A stretch of 64,000 nucleotides of DNA, from NCBI RefSeq assembly GCF_009720625.1, contig NZ_CP046266.1, positions 1,435,501-1,499,500 of the forward strand. Reading direction: 5' to 3'. Shown here piece after piece: positions 18,536 through 27,488 of the stretch (its first letter is position 1; every line of letters begins with the position of its first letter). The notes below the pieces were generated by a model. It ran no database searches. It saw only the letters and a program-made list of their open reading frames with translations, and had not been told where the DNA came from. The translations under genes and the position numbers were made by a program. The DNA is from Metabacillus sediminilitoris (GTDB lineage: Bacteria > Bacillota > Bacilli > Bacillales > Bacillaceae).

Positions 18536-19101
18536 CCATCATAAGTGCACTAGGAAGCCGTCGAGCAATTCGTGACTACCGCGACCAAGAGGTAGAGGAA
18601 GAAAAAATAAAAAGACTACTTGAAGTGGCAACTTGGGCACCGAATGACCGAATGAGAGAACCCTGGAGCTTTTATGTCATTAAGGGTGAAGCAAAAAAAC
18701 GCTATGAAGCTCTTGCAATGGAATTTTTAGAGGAACGATTTCCGACGAAACCACATTTAGTCAACAGCTCAATAAAGGTATTAACAAACACACCAGTCCA
18801 TATTGTTGTGACATCTGATGTTGTACCAGGAGATGAAGACGCAACAAAGGATAATGAATATGCTGTTTGCTGTGCTATTCATTCTATGTGGCTAGCCGCA
18901 AAGGAATTGGAGCTTGGTTTTGTTTGGCGAACAAGAGGAGTAGGCCTCGTTCATGATGAGCGATTACATCAATTTATTGGAGCTCCAGAAAACAAAAAAG
19001 TGATTGGAAATATTTTCGTTGGCTATCCAGACGAAGAGTCGATTCAAAAAATGAAGCCTTCAAAGAGAACTTCATTTGAAGAAAAAACAACTTGGTTATA
19101 A
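18532..19101 (+). CDS. cbiY: CbiY-like nitroreductase-family protein
   Basis: A 189-residue nitroreductase-fold flavoprotein: SALGSRRAIRDYRDQEV at the FMN-binding N-terminus, WAPNDRMREPWSFYVIKG, and GNIFVGYPDEES near the end. A gene of this type follows the uroporphyrinogen methylase in the B. megaterium cobalamin operon as cbiY; its reaction is not established. It overlaps the cobA stop by four bases. A separate, better match to BluB lies about 2 kb downstream, so this protein probably has another redox role. Confidence 0.8.
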   Translation: MTIISALGSRRAIRDYRDQEVEEEKIKRLLEVATWAPNDRMREPWSFYVIKGEAKKRYEALAMEFLEERFPTKPHLVNSSIKVLTNTPVHIVVTSDVVPGDEDATKDNEYAVCCAIHSMWLAAKELELGFVWRTRGVGLVHDERLHQFIGAPENKKVIGNIFVGYPDEESIQKMKPSKRTSFEEKTTWL

Positions 19102-19129
19102 AACAACTAACAGGGCGAGGGATGAACAA

Positions 19130-19678
19130 ATGAGTCAATTGAAAAAACAACGGGGACTTACCCTCGTTTATACAGGTGATGGGAAAGGGAAAACAACGGC
19201 AGCACTTGGATTAGCAATTCGAGCAACAGGACGAGGCCAACGAGTATTAATGATCCAATTTATAAAATCGCCAACTCGAACGTATGGAGAAAAGATTCAG
19301 TTCGACAAAATAGGGATTGAAATGCACCAAACAGGAATCGGCTTCACATGGACAAAGACCCCAGAGGAGCACAGAGAGGCGTTAAAAAAAGGATGGGAAT
19401 TTACAAAAGACAAGGTCTCTTCTGGCGAATACGATGTAGTGATTTTAGATGAGTTAAATAACGCCTTAGCTATTCATACTTTTCCTATAGAAGACGTTCT
19501 ACCTTTAAATGAAGTCGTTGAACTGATTCAATCACGCCCTGAACATATGCACCTCATTATTACCGGTCGGTCGGCGAAGGAAGAAATCTTAGCACAGGCT
19601 GATCTTGTTACAGAAATGAAAGAGGTTAAGCATTATTATCATGAGGGTATTTCAGCCGTGAAAGGAATTGAATTTTAG
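19130..19678 (+). CDS. btuR: Cob(I)yrinic acid a,c-diamide adenosyltransferase
   Basis: Attaches the 5'-deoxyadenosyl group to reduced corrinoids (CobA/CobO/BtuR family). The P-loop GDGKGKTTAALGLAIRATGRG is diagnostic, followed by QFIKSPTRTYGE and the Walker-B-like VVILDELNNAL. I use the ATG at 19130, which has a GGGCGAGGG site, giving 182 residues; the frame continues upstream into cbiY without family character. Confidence 0.92.
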   Translation: MSQLKKQRGLTLVYTGDGKGKTTAALGLAIRATGRGQRVLMIQFIKSPTRTYGEKIQFDKIGIEMHQTGIGFTWTKTPEEHREALKKGWEFTKDKVSSGEYDVVILDELNNALAIHTFPIEDVLPLNEVVELIQSRPEHMHLIITGRSAKEEILAQADLVTEMKEVKHYYHEGISAVKGIEF

Positions 19679-19747
19679 TGGCATGGATTGGGAATATGGT
19701 CCAAAAGGGCTTTCTCATCGATTAAGAGAATAATAGGGGTTTTCAAT

Positions 19748-20638
19748 ATGCAAATAGGGTATGGCACTTGCAATGGAACATTTGGTGAGCTCGTACAAGG
19801 AGTGTTAAACCACCAGCCTTTCTTAGTTACTCTTCCTGTACCACTGCTGAAAAGTAAAGCTACTTTTATTCCTGACCCAACAAAGAGCAACATTATTGCT
19901 CAACCTTCCCAAACAAAAGCTGTAATGGCATGTAAAAGAATGTTTAAGCTTTTTAATCTATCTGGTGGGGGATACCTACACCTATGTTCTAATATTCCAA
20001 GAGGGAAGGGAATGGCAAGTAGTTCAGCTGATATCGTAGCGTCGATGAGAGCCGTAGCTCATAGCTATTCCATCCCACTGAGCCATGATGTGATCTCCAA
20101 TATTGCTACAGAAATTGAGCCAACAGATGGAATCATGTATGAAGGTGTAGTTGCTTATGACTATATTAATGGGAAACTCATTGATTCATTTGGTTACTTG
20201 CCTCCATTTGGAATCATTGGAATAGATATTGGCGGTAGCATTGATACCATCCAATTTAATAAACGAAGAAAGCCATTTAGCGAACATGATCATCAGACAT
20301 TTATTCATGCCTTTCATGTAATAAAAGAAGGTATGAAAAAGAAAGACCTAGCCTTAATCTGCCAAGCTTCTACAATGAGTGCAAAGGTAAATGAAAAAGC
20401 ACTGCCAAAACGGTATTTTAAGGAGATAGAACGATTAGCAGCCTTATGTGAAGGTGGAGTTGTTGTTGCTCATAGTGGGACTATACTAGGAATATTATTC
20501 GATCCTACCAAATTGACCCTAGAAAAAAATCGATTAGAGATAGAAGAATTCATTCAACAAACGAAAACAACCCCATTTTATTACTGTCATAAGAACCTAA
20601 ATTTAGGTTTGAAACCTAATTCTTTCATGAGGTGTTAA
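19748..20638 (+). CDS. pduX: GHMP kinase, probable L-threonine kinase PduX
   Basis: A GHMP-family kinase with the N-terminal GTCNGTFGELVQG and the ATP loop PRGKGMASSSADIVAS. PduX-type enzymes make O-phospho-L-threonine, the precursor of the aminopropanol linker of B12. The position between btuR and bluB supports this role. I chose the ATG at 19748 because the protein motif begins there and an AATAGGGG site precedes it, giving 296 residues. No cobD, the next enzyme of that branch, is in the window. Confidence 0.82.
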   Translation: MQIGYGTCNGTFGELVQGVLNHQPFLVTLPVPLLKSKATFIPDPTKSNIIAQPSQTKAVMACKRMFKLFNLSGGGYLHLCSNIPRGKGMASSSADIVASMRAVAHSYSIPLSHDVISNIATEIEPTDGIMYEGVVAYDYINGKLIDSFGYLPPFGIIGIDIGGSIDTIQFNKRRKPFSEHDHQTFIHAFHVIKEGMKKKDLALICQASTMSAKVNEKALPKRYFKEIERLAALCEGGVVVAHSGTILGILFDPTKLTLEKNRLEIEEFIQQTKTTPFYYCHKNLNLGLKPNSFMRC

Positions 20639-20641
20639 AAC

Positions 20642-21286
20642 ATGTTCTCTAAAGAAGAAAGAGAAGCTATTTATAAAGTTATTGAGACTAGAAGAGATAT
20701 TCGAAGCTTTAAATCAGATCCCATTCCAATAGATGCTATCGGGCGAATTCTAGAAGCAGCTCACCATGCTCCTTCTGTTGGATTTATGCAGCCATGGAAC
20801 TTCGTTTTAATTGAATCTGATGAAGTGAAAAAGCAATTAGCCTGGGCGGCGGATAAAGAAAGAAGAGCCCTTACTATTCATTATGAAGAAGATGAACGAG
20901 CTTCCAAATTTTTATCACTAAAGATAGAAGGGTTAAAAGAAGCACCTTTAACGATATGTGTGACTTGTGACCCAACTAGAGGAGGTTCACATGTTTTAGG
21001 TCGCAATTCAATTCCCGAAACCGATATGATGTCAACGGCATGTGCGATTCAAAATATGTGGTTAGCGTCTTGTGTTGAAGGATTAGCTATGGGATGGGTC
21101 AGCTTTTATAAAAAATCAGATGTTCGAGATATTTTAGTTATTCCTCCACATATAGACCCAGTTGCATTGATTTCAATCGGTTACACGGATGTTTATCCTA
21201 AAGCACCTATTTTAGAATCAGCAAACTGGGAGAAGAGGCGATCATTACAGAATTTAATTTTTAAAGACAAGTGGGGAAATAAGTAA
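20642..21286 (+). CDS. bluB: 5,6-dimethylbenzimidazole synthase BluB
   Basis: Converts FMNH2 to dimethylbenzimidazole, the lower ligand of B12, using oxygen. The sequence shows the BluB hallmarks FSKEEREAIYKVIETRRDIR, AAHHAPSVGFMQPWNFVLI and GLAMGWVSFYKK, which separate it from ordinary nitroreductases. It starts three bases after pduX. The presence of an oxygen-dependent lower-ligand enzyme beside the oxygen-independent corrin pathway fits a facultative or aerobic bacillus. Confidence 0.92.
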   Translation: MFSKEEREAIYKVIETRRDIRSFKSDPIPIDAIGRILEAAHHAPSVGFMQPWNFVLIESDEVKKQLAWAADKERRALTIHYEEDERASKFLSLKIEGLKEAPLTICVTCDPTRGGSHVLGRNSIPETDMMSTACAIQNMWLASCVEGLAMGWVSFYKKSDVRDILVIPPHIDPVALISIGYTDVYPKAPILESANWEKRRSLQNLIFKDKWGNK

Positions 21287-21367
21287 ACCAGCAGAGGAAA
21301 TAGGGCTCTCTTATAATAGAAAACCTTTTATTAGGAAGCCGCTAGATTTTATTGGAGGTTTTGGACA

Positions 21368-22123
21368 ATGAAAATAAAGTTAAACTGGGCACTAGTCGTG
21401 GTATTAGGTTTAACAGTTTATTTCTGGGCGAATTCCTATGAAGAAGCCTATGCTATGCATATTATGGAGGGGTTTTTACCCTTTTGGTGGGTCGTTTTTT
21501 GGTGGGTTATGACCATTCCTTTTTTGATCATTGGGATGAGAACTATTCAAAAGAGAGTAAAGGAACATCCTGAATTAAAAACAATGCTTGGTCTTTCTGG
21601 AGCATTTGCGTTCGTCTTATCCGCCTTAAAGCTTCCTTCGGTAACAGGAAGCTCTTCCCATCCAACAGGTGTTGGTTTAGGAGCTATTTTGTTTGGGCCA
21701 ACGGCGATGAGTGTTTTAGGTACAATCGTCCTATTATTCCAATCGTTGTTGTTAGCTCATGGTGGGTTGACAACATTAGGAGCAAATGCTTTTTCAATGG
21801 CAGTTGTCGGACCATTCATTGCATATGGAATATTTATTTTAGGGCGTAAACTGAATGTATCATTCGCTGTTTCGGTTTTTCTAGCTGCTATGTTAGGTGA
21901 TTTAGGCACATACATCGTTACCTCTGTTCAATTAGCACTTGCTTTCCCTGCTGATGTAGGAGGCTTTTTTGCTTCCTTTGCTAAGTTTGCCGGTATCTTT
22001 GGACTAACACAAATACCATTAGCAATCAGTGAAGGTTTATTAACGGTCATCGTTATGAACTTGCTATTAAAGTACAATATGCCAGATTTGCATCACCTGC
22101 CTACAATGAAGGAGGCTAGTTAA
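21368..22123 (+). CDS. cbiM: Cobalt ECF transporter substrate-binding membrane protein CbiM
   Basis: Integral membrane component that binds Co2+. An N-terminal signal peptide ends EEAYA and is followed by [12 protein letters not shown]; in this family the Met-His-Ile N-terminus exposed by processing forms the metal site. Several membrane helices follow, with the conserved [23 protein letters not shown] segment near residue 90. It begins the cbiMNQO set at the end of the B12 operon, 81 bases after bluB and with a GGAGG site. Confidence 0.93.
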   Translation: MKIKLNWALVVVLGLTVYFWANSYEEAYAMHIMEGFLPFWWVVFWWVMTIPFLIIGMRTIQKRVKEHPELKTMLGLSGAFAFVLSALKLPSVTGSSSHPTGVGLGAILFGPTAMSVLGTIVLLFQSLLLAHGGLTTLGANAFSMAVVGPFIAYGIFILGRKLNVSFAVSVFLAAMLGDLGTYIVTSVQLALAFPADVGGFFASFAKFAGIFGLTQIPLAISEGLLTVIVMNLLLKYNMPDLHHLPTMKEAS

Positions 22124-22402
22124 ATGAAAAACCTTTTTTTACTTTTATTCGTTATTTTATTGGCGATTATTCCTTTGTTTCTTCAAGGGAATGCTGAATT
22201 TGCCGGAGCAGATGGCCAGGCAAAGGGAATGATAGGAGAACTAGCACCTAACTATGAACCTTGGTTTTCATCCTTTTGGGAGCCGCCGAGTGGTGAGATT
22301 GAAAGTCTCTTATTCTCTTTACAAGCTGCCATAGGTGCCGTTTTTATTGGATATGTAATTGGTTTTGGTCGAGCAAGAAAAAAGTATCAGTCCAAAGACT
22401 GA
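22124..22402 (+). CDS. cbiN: Cobalt transporter auxiliary protein CbiN
   Basis: A 92-residue protein with two membrane helices (residues 3-20 and about 62-80) and an extracytoplasmic loop containing FAGADGQAKGMI and YEPWFSSFWEPPSGEIESLLFSLQ, the CbiN pattern. CbiN couples metal loading into CbiM. It starts directly after cbiM and is followed by cbiQ after 14 bases. Confidence 0.92.
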   Translation: MKNLFLLLFVILLAIIPLFLQGNAEFAGADGQAKGMIGELAPNYEPWFSSFWEPPSGEIESLLFSLQAAIGAVFIGYVIGFGRARKKYQSKD

Positions 22403-22416
22403 GATAGAGGGACGCT

Positions 22417-23193
22417 ATGATAAGAATTGATGATTACGCCTATACAAATGCACTAAAACATATACATCCAGCTGAAAAGGTTGCGTTCGCTTTATCTTTT
22501 TTACTTTTTACCATTATCACGAAAAATTTAATGATTGCTGCCCTTACATTTGTTGTCATGAGTTTCACTATTGTAATAGCTGCCAAAATCCCTGTATCTC
22601 ACTATATAAAGCTACTACTTTTGCCAGCTATTTTTCTTTTTACTAGTATCATCGCCATTATCGTTACAATTACTCCATTAAATGAGGTGCACGTAGAACC
22701 ATTATGGTCTACGAACATTCTTTCGTGGCAACTTTATATAAGTTTAGCGAGTGTAAAAAAGGTTTCCCATCTTGGGGCAACCGTACTTGCAAGCGTGAGC
22801 TGCTTATACTTTCTTATTTTAACAACATCTCTAAACCAACTAATGTGGGTATTACAAAAAATAAAACTACCTGTTCTCTTTATTGAATTAGTAGGGCTAA
22901 CATACCGTTTTATCTTTGTACTTATAAATAAAATGCAGGAAATCTATCTAGCACAGTCTAACAGACTAGGTTACCAGAATTTTCAAATATGTATGACATC
23001 ATGTGCACAACTCATTGTTAGTCTCTTTATCAAGTCGATCCAGTCTGCTAGAGAATTGCAGATTGCCATGGAAAGTCGCGGGGGAGACGAGGGATTATAC
23101 GATATTGAGATTACGATATCTTACAATAGATATCGTTGTACAGGTATTCTGTTCTCTTTAGCAGTACTTTTTACCATCACCCTGCTAACTTAA
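22417..23193 (+). CDS. cbiQ: ECF transporter transmembrane protein CbiQ
   Basis: Energy-coupling membrane component of the cobalt transporter. It has four to six membrane helices and, near residue 215, the cytoplasmic helix with SARELQIAMESRGG that contacts the ATPase (the conserved A-R-G type motif of this family). The length of 258 residues is typical. It lies between cbiN and cbiO in the usual order. Confidence 0.9.
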   Translation: MIRIDDYAYTNALKHIHPAEKVAFALSFLLFTIITKNLMIAALTFVVMSFTIVIAAKIPVSHYIKLLLLPAIFLFTSIIAIIVTITPLNEVHVEPLWSTNILSWQLYISLASVKKVSHLGATVLASVSCLYFLILTTSLNQLMWVLQKIKLPVLFIELVGLTYRFIFVLINKMQEIYLAQSNRLGYQNFQICMTSCAQLIVSLFIKSIQSARELQIAMESRGGDEGLYDIEITISYNRYRCTGILFSLAVLFTITLLT

Positions 23194-23227
23194 CTCCTAT
23201 ATTGAATATAGAAATGGGGTATTAGCC

Positions 23228-24076
23228 TTGAAAACACCAATTTTTTCCTTCGAAGATGTTACCTATAAATATGCAGATGGTACAGTCGCATTGAAGGATA
23301 TTACGTTTTCAATTGAACGTGGGAAAAAAATCGTTCTAATAGGAAACAATGGAGCTGGAAAATCAACACTCTTTCTCCTTCTAAATGGAATCATTAAGCC
23401 TGCAAAAGGCACGATTTTATTTCATGGAAAAAATCTGTCTTATTCAAGAAAAGAAATACGAAAGCTGCGTCAACAGGTTGGGATTGTGTTTCAAAATCCT
23501 GACTCTCAGCTATTTTCTTCAAGTGTATATGAAGATATTCGATTTGGCCCTAAAAATTTAGGTTTATCTCCAGAACGTGTACAGCAAACCGTCGAAGAAG
23601 TAATGAAACGAACTGAAACAGAATCTTTAAGGGATAAACCGCCTCATTTCCTCAGTATTGGCCAAAAAAAGAGGGTTTCTATTGCAGGGATTTTGGCTAT
23701 GGATCCCGAGCTAATGGTTTTAGACGAACCTACAGCAGGACTTGATCCTTACTACTCCAAAAAAATAATGGATTTACTAGCCGAGATACACCATAAAGAC
23801 CGAACCATTATTGTTTCTACACATAATGTTGATTTAGCTTACGAATGGGCAGACGAAGTGATCGTCTTGAATGATGGAGAAATGATTACAAAAGGTTCAC
23901 CGTGGGAAGTCTTTCAACAAAAAGATATGATAAAGCATAATCACTTAGAGCTACCATGGGTAGTGGAGGTCTATAATATACTTGTGAAAACATCAGCTCT
24001 CTCTGGCGCAACATATTATCCCGCATCTAAAACAGAGTTATTTAAAATCATCAATAAGTATCTATTAAACAAATAA
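23228..24076 (+). CDS. cbiO: Cobalt ECF transporter ATPase CbiO
   Basis: ATP-binding subunit powering cobalt uptake. Walker A is GNNGAGKSTLF, the Q-loop is VFQNPDSQLFS, the signature is FLSIGQKKRVSIAG, Walker B is LMVLDEPTAGLDP and the H-loop is IIVSTHNVD. At 282 residues it is full length. The start is a TTG with a weak ATGGGG site. It is the last recognised gene of the B12 operon. Confidence 0.93.
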   Translation: MKTPIFSFEDVTYKYADGTVALKDITFSIERGKKIVLIGNNGAGKSTLFLLLNGIIKPAKGTILFHGKNLSYSRKEIRKLRQQVGIVFQNPDSQLFSSSVYEDIRFGPKNLGLSPERVQQTVEEVMKRTETESLRDKPPHFLSIGQKKRVSIAGILAMDPELMVLDEPTAGLDPYYSKKIMDLLAEIHHKDRTIIVSTHNVDLAYEWADEVIVLNDGEMITKGSPWEVFQQKDMIKHNHLELPWVVEVYNILVKTSALSGATYYPASKTELFKIINKYLLNK

Positions 24077-24585
24077 TCTTAATAAGGTCAGTTCCTTCTT
24101 AAGTGAAGACTGCCCTATCTTTTTAGCATGACAGGGTTTTAATACGAATTAATAATTTATGAGCTTGTTCAGCCCATTTGATAGAATGAATATCATTTTG
24201 TTTATATAAATCCAAAGTCCCATCTACCATTTTTATACCAAGTATAATGGCAAATGTCATGGAGAAAACCTGCCTTTGCAGCACTATCAACGTCCACTTT
24301 GACTCCAATATAGGTAAAAGATAATAGACGATTATCTAACATAAATGAGGTGCTAAGATTAGAAAAGCGCCTTTTTATTACTTGATCATTATCATAAAAT
24401 AATAAGATTCGAGACAAATAACTTGCAATAAAAGGATATAAAGGATGATAATATTACCTAAATTCTTTAAATTTTGAGAATTCAAACTCATGTAATATGA
24501 GTGCGCTATTAATCTATCTTACATAGATATAATTATTTTTTTATTTATTGTGGAAAAATTTTACATTTAAAAGGAGAAGGAAGAT
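24077..24585. other. Intergenic region, no supported gene
   Basis: A weak hairpin (about 24088-24115) follows cbiO. On the minus strand two short overlapping frames at 24123-24417 (for example MVDGTLDLYKQNDIHSIKWA) could be pieces of one frameshifted gene, but I recognise no family. A small perfect inverted repeat ACTCAT-GTAAT-ATGAGT lies at 24488-24504 upstream of the next gene. No SAM riboswitch or T-box is visible despite the methionine-synthase-like gene downstream. Confidence 0.4.
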
Positions 24586-25689
24586 TTGACTAAAACAATG
24601 ATCAAAGCACCTTTTAGAGCAGACCATGTTGGAAGTTTTTTAAGGCCTGAACGTTTAAAAAAGGCGAGATTACAAAAACAAAACGGTGAACTGACGGCTG
24701 AACAGCTGCGTTCAATAGAAGATGAAGAAATTATTCGTCTTGTTGAGAAGCAGAAAGAAGTAGGTTTACAAGCAGTGACAGATGGGGAATTAAGACGGGC
24801 ATGGTGGCATTTCGATTTCCTTGGCGGCCTGATTGGAGCAGAATTTTATGAAACGGAAAATGGGCTTAAATTTCACGGGGTAGAAACGAGAGCACATGGA
24901 GTAAGAGTGACTGGAAAACTTGATTTTGGTAAGCACCCATTTGTAGAGGATTACAAATTCCTACATTCCATTGCTGGTGATCATGTGGCAAAATTTACGA
25001 TCCCGAGTCCAAATATGTTAATTGCTAGAGCACAGGTTGATAAGCAGGTATATCCAAATCAAGAAGAATTAGTGGATGATTTGATTTGTGCCTACCAAAA
25101 AGCGATTAAAGCATTTTATGATGAAGGTTGCCGTTACTTACAATTAGACGATACATCGTGGGCATCTTTATTCTCTGAAGAAAGCAGACAAAAACTAAAA
25201 GAAAATGGACAAGATCCTAAAGAATTGGTACAGCTCTATGCGAAAGTGATTAATGATTCGATCGCGGACAAGCCTGAAGATATGGTCATTACAATGCATA
25301 TTTGTCGCGGTAATTTTAAATCAACGTATACTTCAAGCGGTGGCTATGATCACGCATCTGAGGTGATTTTTGGCGGATTAAATGTAGATAGGTTATTCCT
25401 TGAGTTTGATGATGAACGTTCAGGTGGATTTGAACCATTACGCCATATCAATAGAAGTAATCTGCAAATCGTTTTAGGTTTAATTACATCTAAATTTGGC
25501 GACCTTGAGAATCCTGATTTAATTAAAGCAAGAATTAAAGAGGCAAGTAAATATGTTAGCTTAGATCAACTTTGCTTAAGTCCACAATGCGGTTTTTCAT
25601 CAACTGAAGAAGGAAATCTTTTAACGGAAGAGCAGCAATGGGATAAAGTGAGACATGTTATCAAGATTGCACAAGATGTTTGGAGTTAA
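24586..25689 (+). CDS. yxjG: Cobalamin-independent methionine synthase-like protein (YxjG/YxjH type)
   Basis: A 367-residue protein of the MetE C-terminal-domain family like B. subtilis YxjG/YxjH. The N-terminus RADHVGSFLRPERLKKAR, TDGELRRAWWHFDFLGG, QLDDTSWASL, MHICRGNFKS and LSPQCGFSSTEEGN supply the expected zinc-binding His/Cys residues. Such proteins transfer methyl groups in methionine synthesis or recycling; the substrate here is not certain. The start is a TTG after AAGGAGAAGG. The terminator is split by an insertion sequence. Confidence 0.85.
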   Translation: MTKTMIKAPFRADHVGSFLRPERLKKARLQKQNGELTAEQLRSIEDEEIIRLVEKQKEVGLQAVTDGELRRAWWHFDFLGGLIGAEFYETENGLKFHGVETRAHGVRVTGKLDFGKHPFVEDYKFLHSIAGDHVAKFTIPSPNMLIARAQVDKQVYPNQEELVDDLICAYQKAIKAFYDEGCRYLQLDDTSWASLFSEESRQKLKENGQDPKELVQLYAKVINDSIADKPEDMVITMHICRGNFKSTYTSSGGYDHASEVIFGGLNVDRLFLEFDDERSGGFEPLRHINRSNLQIVLGLITSKFGDLENPDLIKARIKEASKYVSLDQLCLSPQCGFSSTEEGNLLTEEQQWDKVRHVIKIAQDVWS

Positions 25690-25740
25690 TGAAAAAAAGA
25701 GCAGGGTTTTGAAGAGACCCCCGAAAGTTAGAGTTTTATA

Positions 25741-26592
25741 TTAAGCAACTAATTGGCTGGTATGGATACGGTATTGAACCGGACTCATGCCTGCCAATTT
25801 TTGTTTTATACGCTTATTATTATAATAATTGATATATCTCTCAATTTTCTGTTTTAATTCCTCAAATGTGCATAGTGCTTCTCCATAATACATTTCTTGT
25901 TTCATTAATCCAAAAAAGTTCTCCATCGGTGAATTATCTAAACAATTTCCTTTTCGTGACATACTCTGGAAAACTTTATTTTCCTTGAGTTTTTTCACCC
26001 ATTTTTTATGTTGATAATGCCAGCCTTGATCAGAATGCATAGTAGTTCTGTATTTTGAATTTTTCACAATTTCTAGTGTTTCTTCTAGAGGTTCTAGGAC
26101 TAAATCTAGTGTTGGGTGACTACTTATCCCATAAGATAGAATTTCGCTATTGAACATATCCATGAATGGATTAAAAAAAAGTTTTCCATCAGAACACTTA
26201 AATTCTGTGATATCTGTTGTTATTTTTTGATGGCATACATTTGTGCGAAAACGGCGATTAATAAGGTTCTTGGCGACAGTTCCAATATTCCCTTTGTAAG
26301 AACTATACTTGCGTGATTTTCGTGTAAACTTATTTCCTTTGAGTCCGAGTTTCTTCATAATTCGTTGAACCTTTTTGTGATTTACTTTTAATTGACGGTT
26401 TTTCAATTCTAAATGAATACGTCGGTAACCGTAATTGCCGTCATGGTCCTCGAATATGGATTGAATACATTCTTCAAGATTTTGATCGGGATTCTCTTCC
26501 TTCATTCGCTTTATATGATAGTGATACGAAGATTCAGGAATATCAACTATCTGTAGAACATCTTTTAATCGGAATTTTTCTTTGAGTTCGAA
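25741..26592 (-). CDS. IS3-family transposase OrfB, catalytic part
   Basis: DDE integrase-type transposase. The HTH_21-like part has YGYRRIHLELKNRQLKVNHKKVQRIMKK. The catalytic core shows TTDITEF (first Asp), MHSDQGWHYQ (second Asp) and NSPMENFFGLMKQEMYY (Glu). The first ATG is at 26505, but the frame continues upstream (LSFELKEKFRLKDVLQIVDI) into the end of orfA in the -1 frame. It is therefore probably made as an OrfAB fusion by frameshifting in the A-rich stretch near 26575-26585. Confidence 0.9.
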   Translation of the reverse strand, partial: FELKEKFRLKDVLQIVDIPESSYHYHIKRMKEENPDQNLEECIQSIFEDHDGNYGYRRIHLELKNRQLKVNHKKVQRIMKKLGLKGNKFTRKSRKYSSYKGNIGTVAKNLINRRFRTNVCHQKITTDITEFKCSDGKLFFNPFMDMFNSEILSYGISSHPTLDLVLEPLEETLEIVKNSKYRTTMHSDQGWHYQHKKWVKKLKENKVFQSMSRKGNCLDNSPMENFFGLMKQEMYYGEALCTFEELKQKIERYINYYNNKRIKQKLAGMSPVQYRIHTSQLVA

Positions 26593-27131
26593 TGATAACG
26601 CTGCTTGTGCTTTTCTAGATAGCTTTCCGGATCCATCTGAAAAGCTTGTAACTTTTTTAAGTATTCTACCTCTAAGCGAAGAAGTTCATTTTCTTTCTCC
26701 AATTTTTGTTCGTACGTCATTTCTTTTTCTTCTGCAGGAATTTTACTTTTTTGGTTCTTGGATTTATCAGACATGGGCGGTCTCCCTTTCGCTCTATCCA
26801 GGGCTTCAGTGCCACCTTCCAAAAAAGCTTTCTTCCATGAAGCTATTATTGGAGGATTTGTTAACCCAAATTGAAGGGCAGTTTCCGTCTCTGAAGAACC
26901 TGTACTATTCATAAAGCTTAATACATCCAGCTTGAATTGAACAGGATATGTTTCCTTATACTTCTTCCTCATCAACCCATCTATCCCAAATTTCTCGTAT
27001 ACTTTTACCCACCGCTTAATTGGAGAACTGCTTTTTATATTATGTTTCTTTGCCAAAAGGTCATATCCTAATTTCCCTTCTAGATACTCTTTTACGAGCA
27101 TTAACTTAAATTGCTCACTATATTTAGTCAT
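26565..27131 (-). CDS. IS3-family transposase OrfA, DNA-binding part
   Basis: 188 residues from the ATG at 27131, with a GGGGTG site. Two helix-turn-helix units are visible (EQFKLMLVKEYLEGKLGYDL and the second near FKLDVLSFMNSTGSSETETA), followed by a leucine-zipper-like helix near the end (EKENELLRLEVEYLKKL). This is the layout of the IS150 subgroup. It binds the IS ends and supplies the N-terminus of the OrfAB transposase. Confidence 0.88.
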   Translation of the reverse strand: MTKYSEQFKLMLVKEYLEGKLGYDLLAKKHNIKSSSPIKRWVKVYEKFGIDGLMRKKYKETYPVQFKLDVLSFMNSTGSSETETALQFGLTNPPIIASWKKAFLEGGTEALDRAKGRPPMSDKSKNQKSKIPAEEKEMTYEQKLEKENELLRLEVEYLKKLQAFQMDPESYLEKHKQRYHSNSKKNSD

Positions 27132-27454
27132 AAAAATACACCCCAAATGTTAGATTTCACTCTAACTTTTGGGGTGCATTACAGTTTTCTGCTCTTTTTT
27201 TTGCAAGAAGAATTATTTCTAGTTTTCAATGTTTTTGTAAGTCCTTATTTTGAACAGCCTATTGGGGTAGCAAGGAACGATTAGGATCACCTGTTATGAC
27301 AATTGACTCATCTCCACAAATTAATTTTACCTGAAAATATGTCAATAATATCCTAGTAAAATCCTTCAAATTCCTCTCGAAGTGTAAAAGTGTATTGCTG
27401 TAAAGTGAAAATAAATTACAAAAAAATACATAATATTACGTAAATATTCCACAT

Positions 27455-27488
27455 TTTACAATAAATTAACATTTACTAAATATTAACT
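27455..27488 (+). promoter_or_regulatory. Candidate PhoP binding region (Pho box)
   Basis: TTTACA at 27455 and TTAACA at 27466 are 11 bases apart; TTTACT at 27472 and TTAACT at 27483 are again 11 bases apart. TAAAAT at 27492 could be a -10. PhoP boxes are TTAACA-like repeats with 11-base period. A phosphate-starvation role would suit the nuclease/nucleotidase downstream. The two pairs are out of register by 6, so this is tentative. Confidence 0.4.

Larger units (their letters stand above)
25710..27183 (-). mobile_element. IS3-family (IS150-like) insertion sequence
   Basis: The element is 1474 bp. Its ends begin TG and match imperfectly over 24 bases (TGAAGAGACCCCCGAAAGTT against TGTAATGCACCCCAAAAGTT). 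A 4-base target repeat GTTT flanks it (25706-25709 and 27184-27187). It carries orfA and orfB transcribed leftward, in the overlapping frame arrangement of the family. Both frames look intact, so it may be active. Confidence 0.92.
25692..27202 (+). terminator. Terminator of the yxjG-like gene, loop interrupted by an IS
   Basis: The left arm AAAAAAAGAGCAG (25692-25704) and right arm CTGCTCTTTTTTTT (27189-27202) are perfect complements. They are separated by an IS plus a few loop bases. Removing 25710-27183 and one copy of GTTT restores a compact hairpin with a T run. Confidence 0.85.

Noticed and set aside
24123..24417. Two overlapping minus-strand frames, perhaps one frameshifted gene
   Set aside because: I recognise no family and there is no clear ribosome site. 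Left as unsupported within the intergenic entry.
24420..24585. SAM riboswitch or T-box before the methionine-synthase-like gene
   Set aside because: No conserved core of either element can be found in the leader.
25692..27202. Forty-base terminal inverted repeats of the IS
   Set aside because: The outer 13 bases are the arms of the host terminator; the IS ends at the TG dinucleotides inside the GTTT target repeats.
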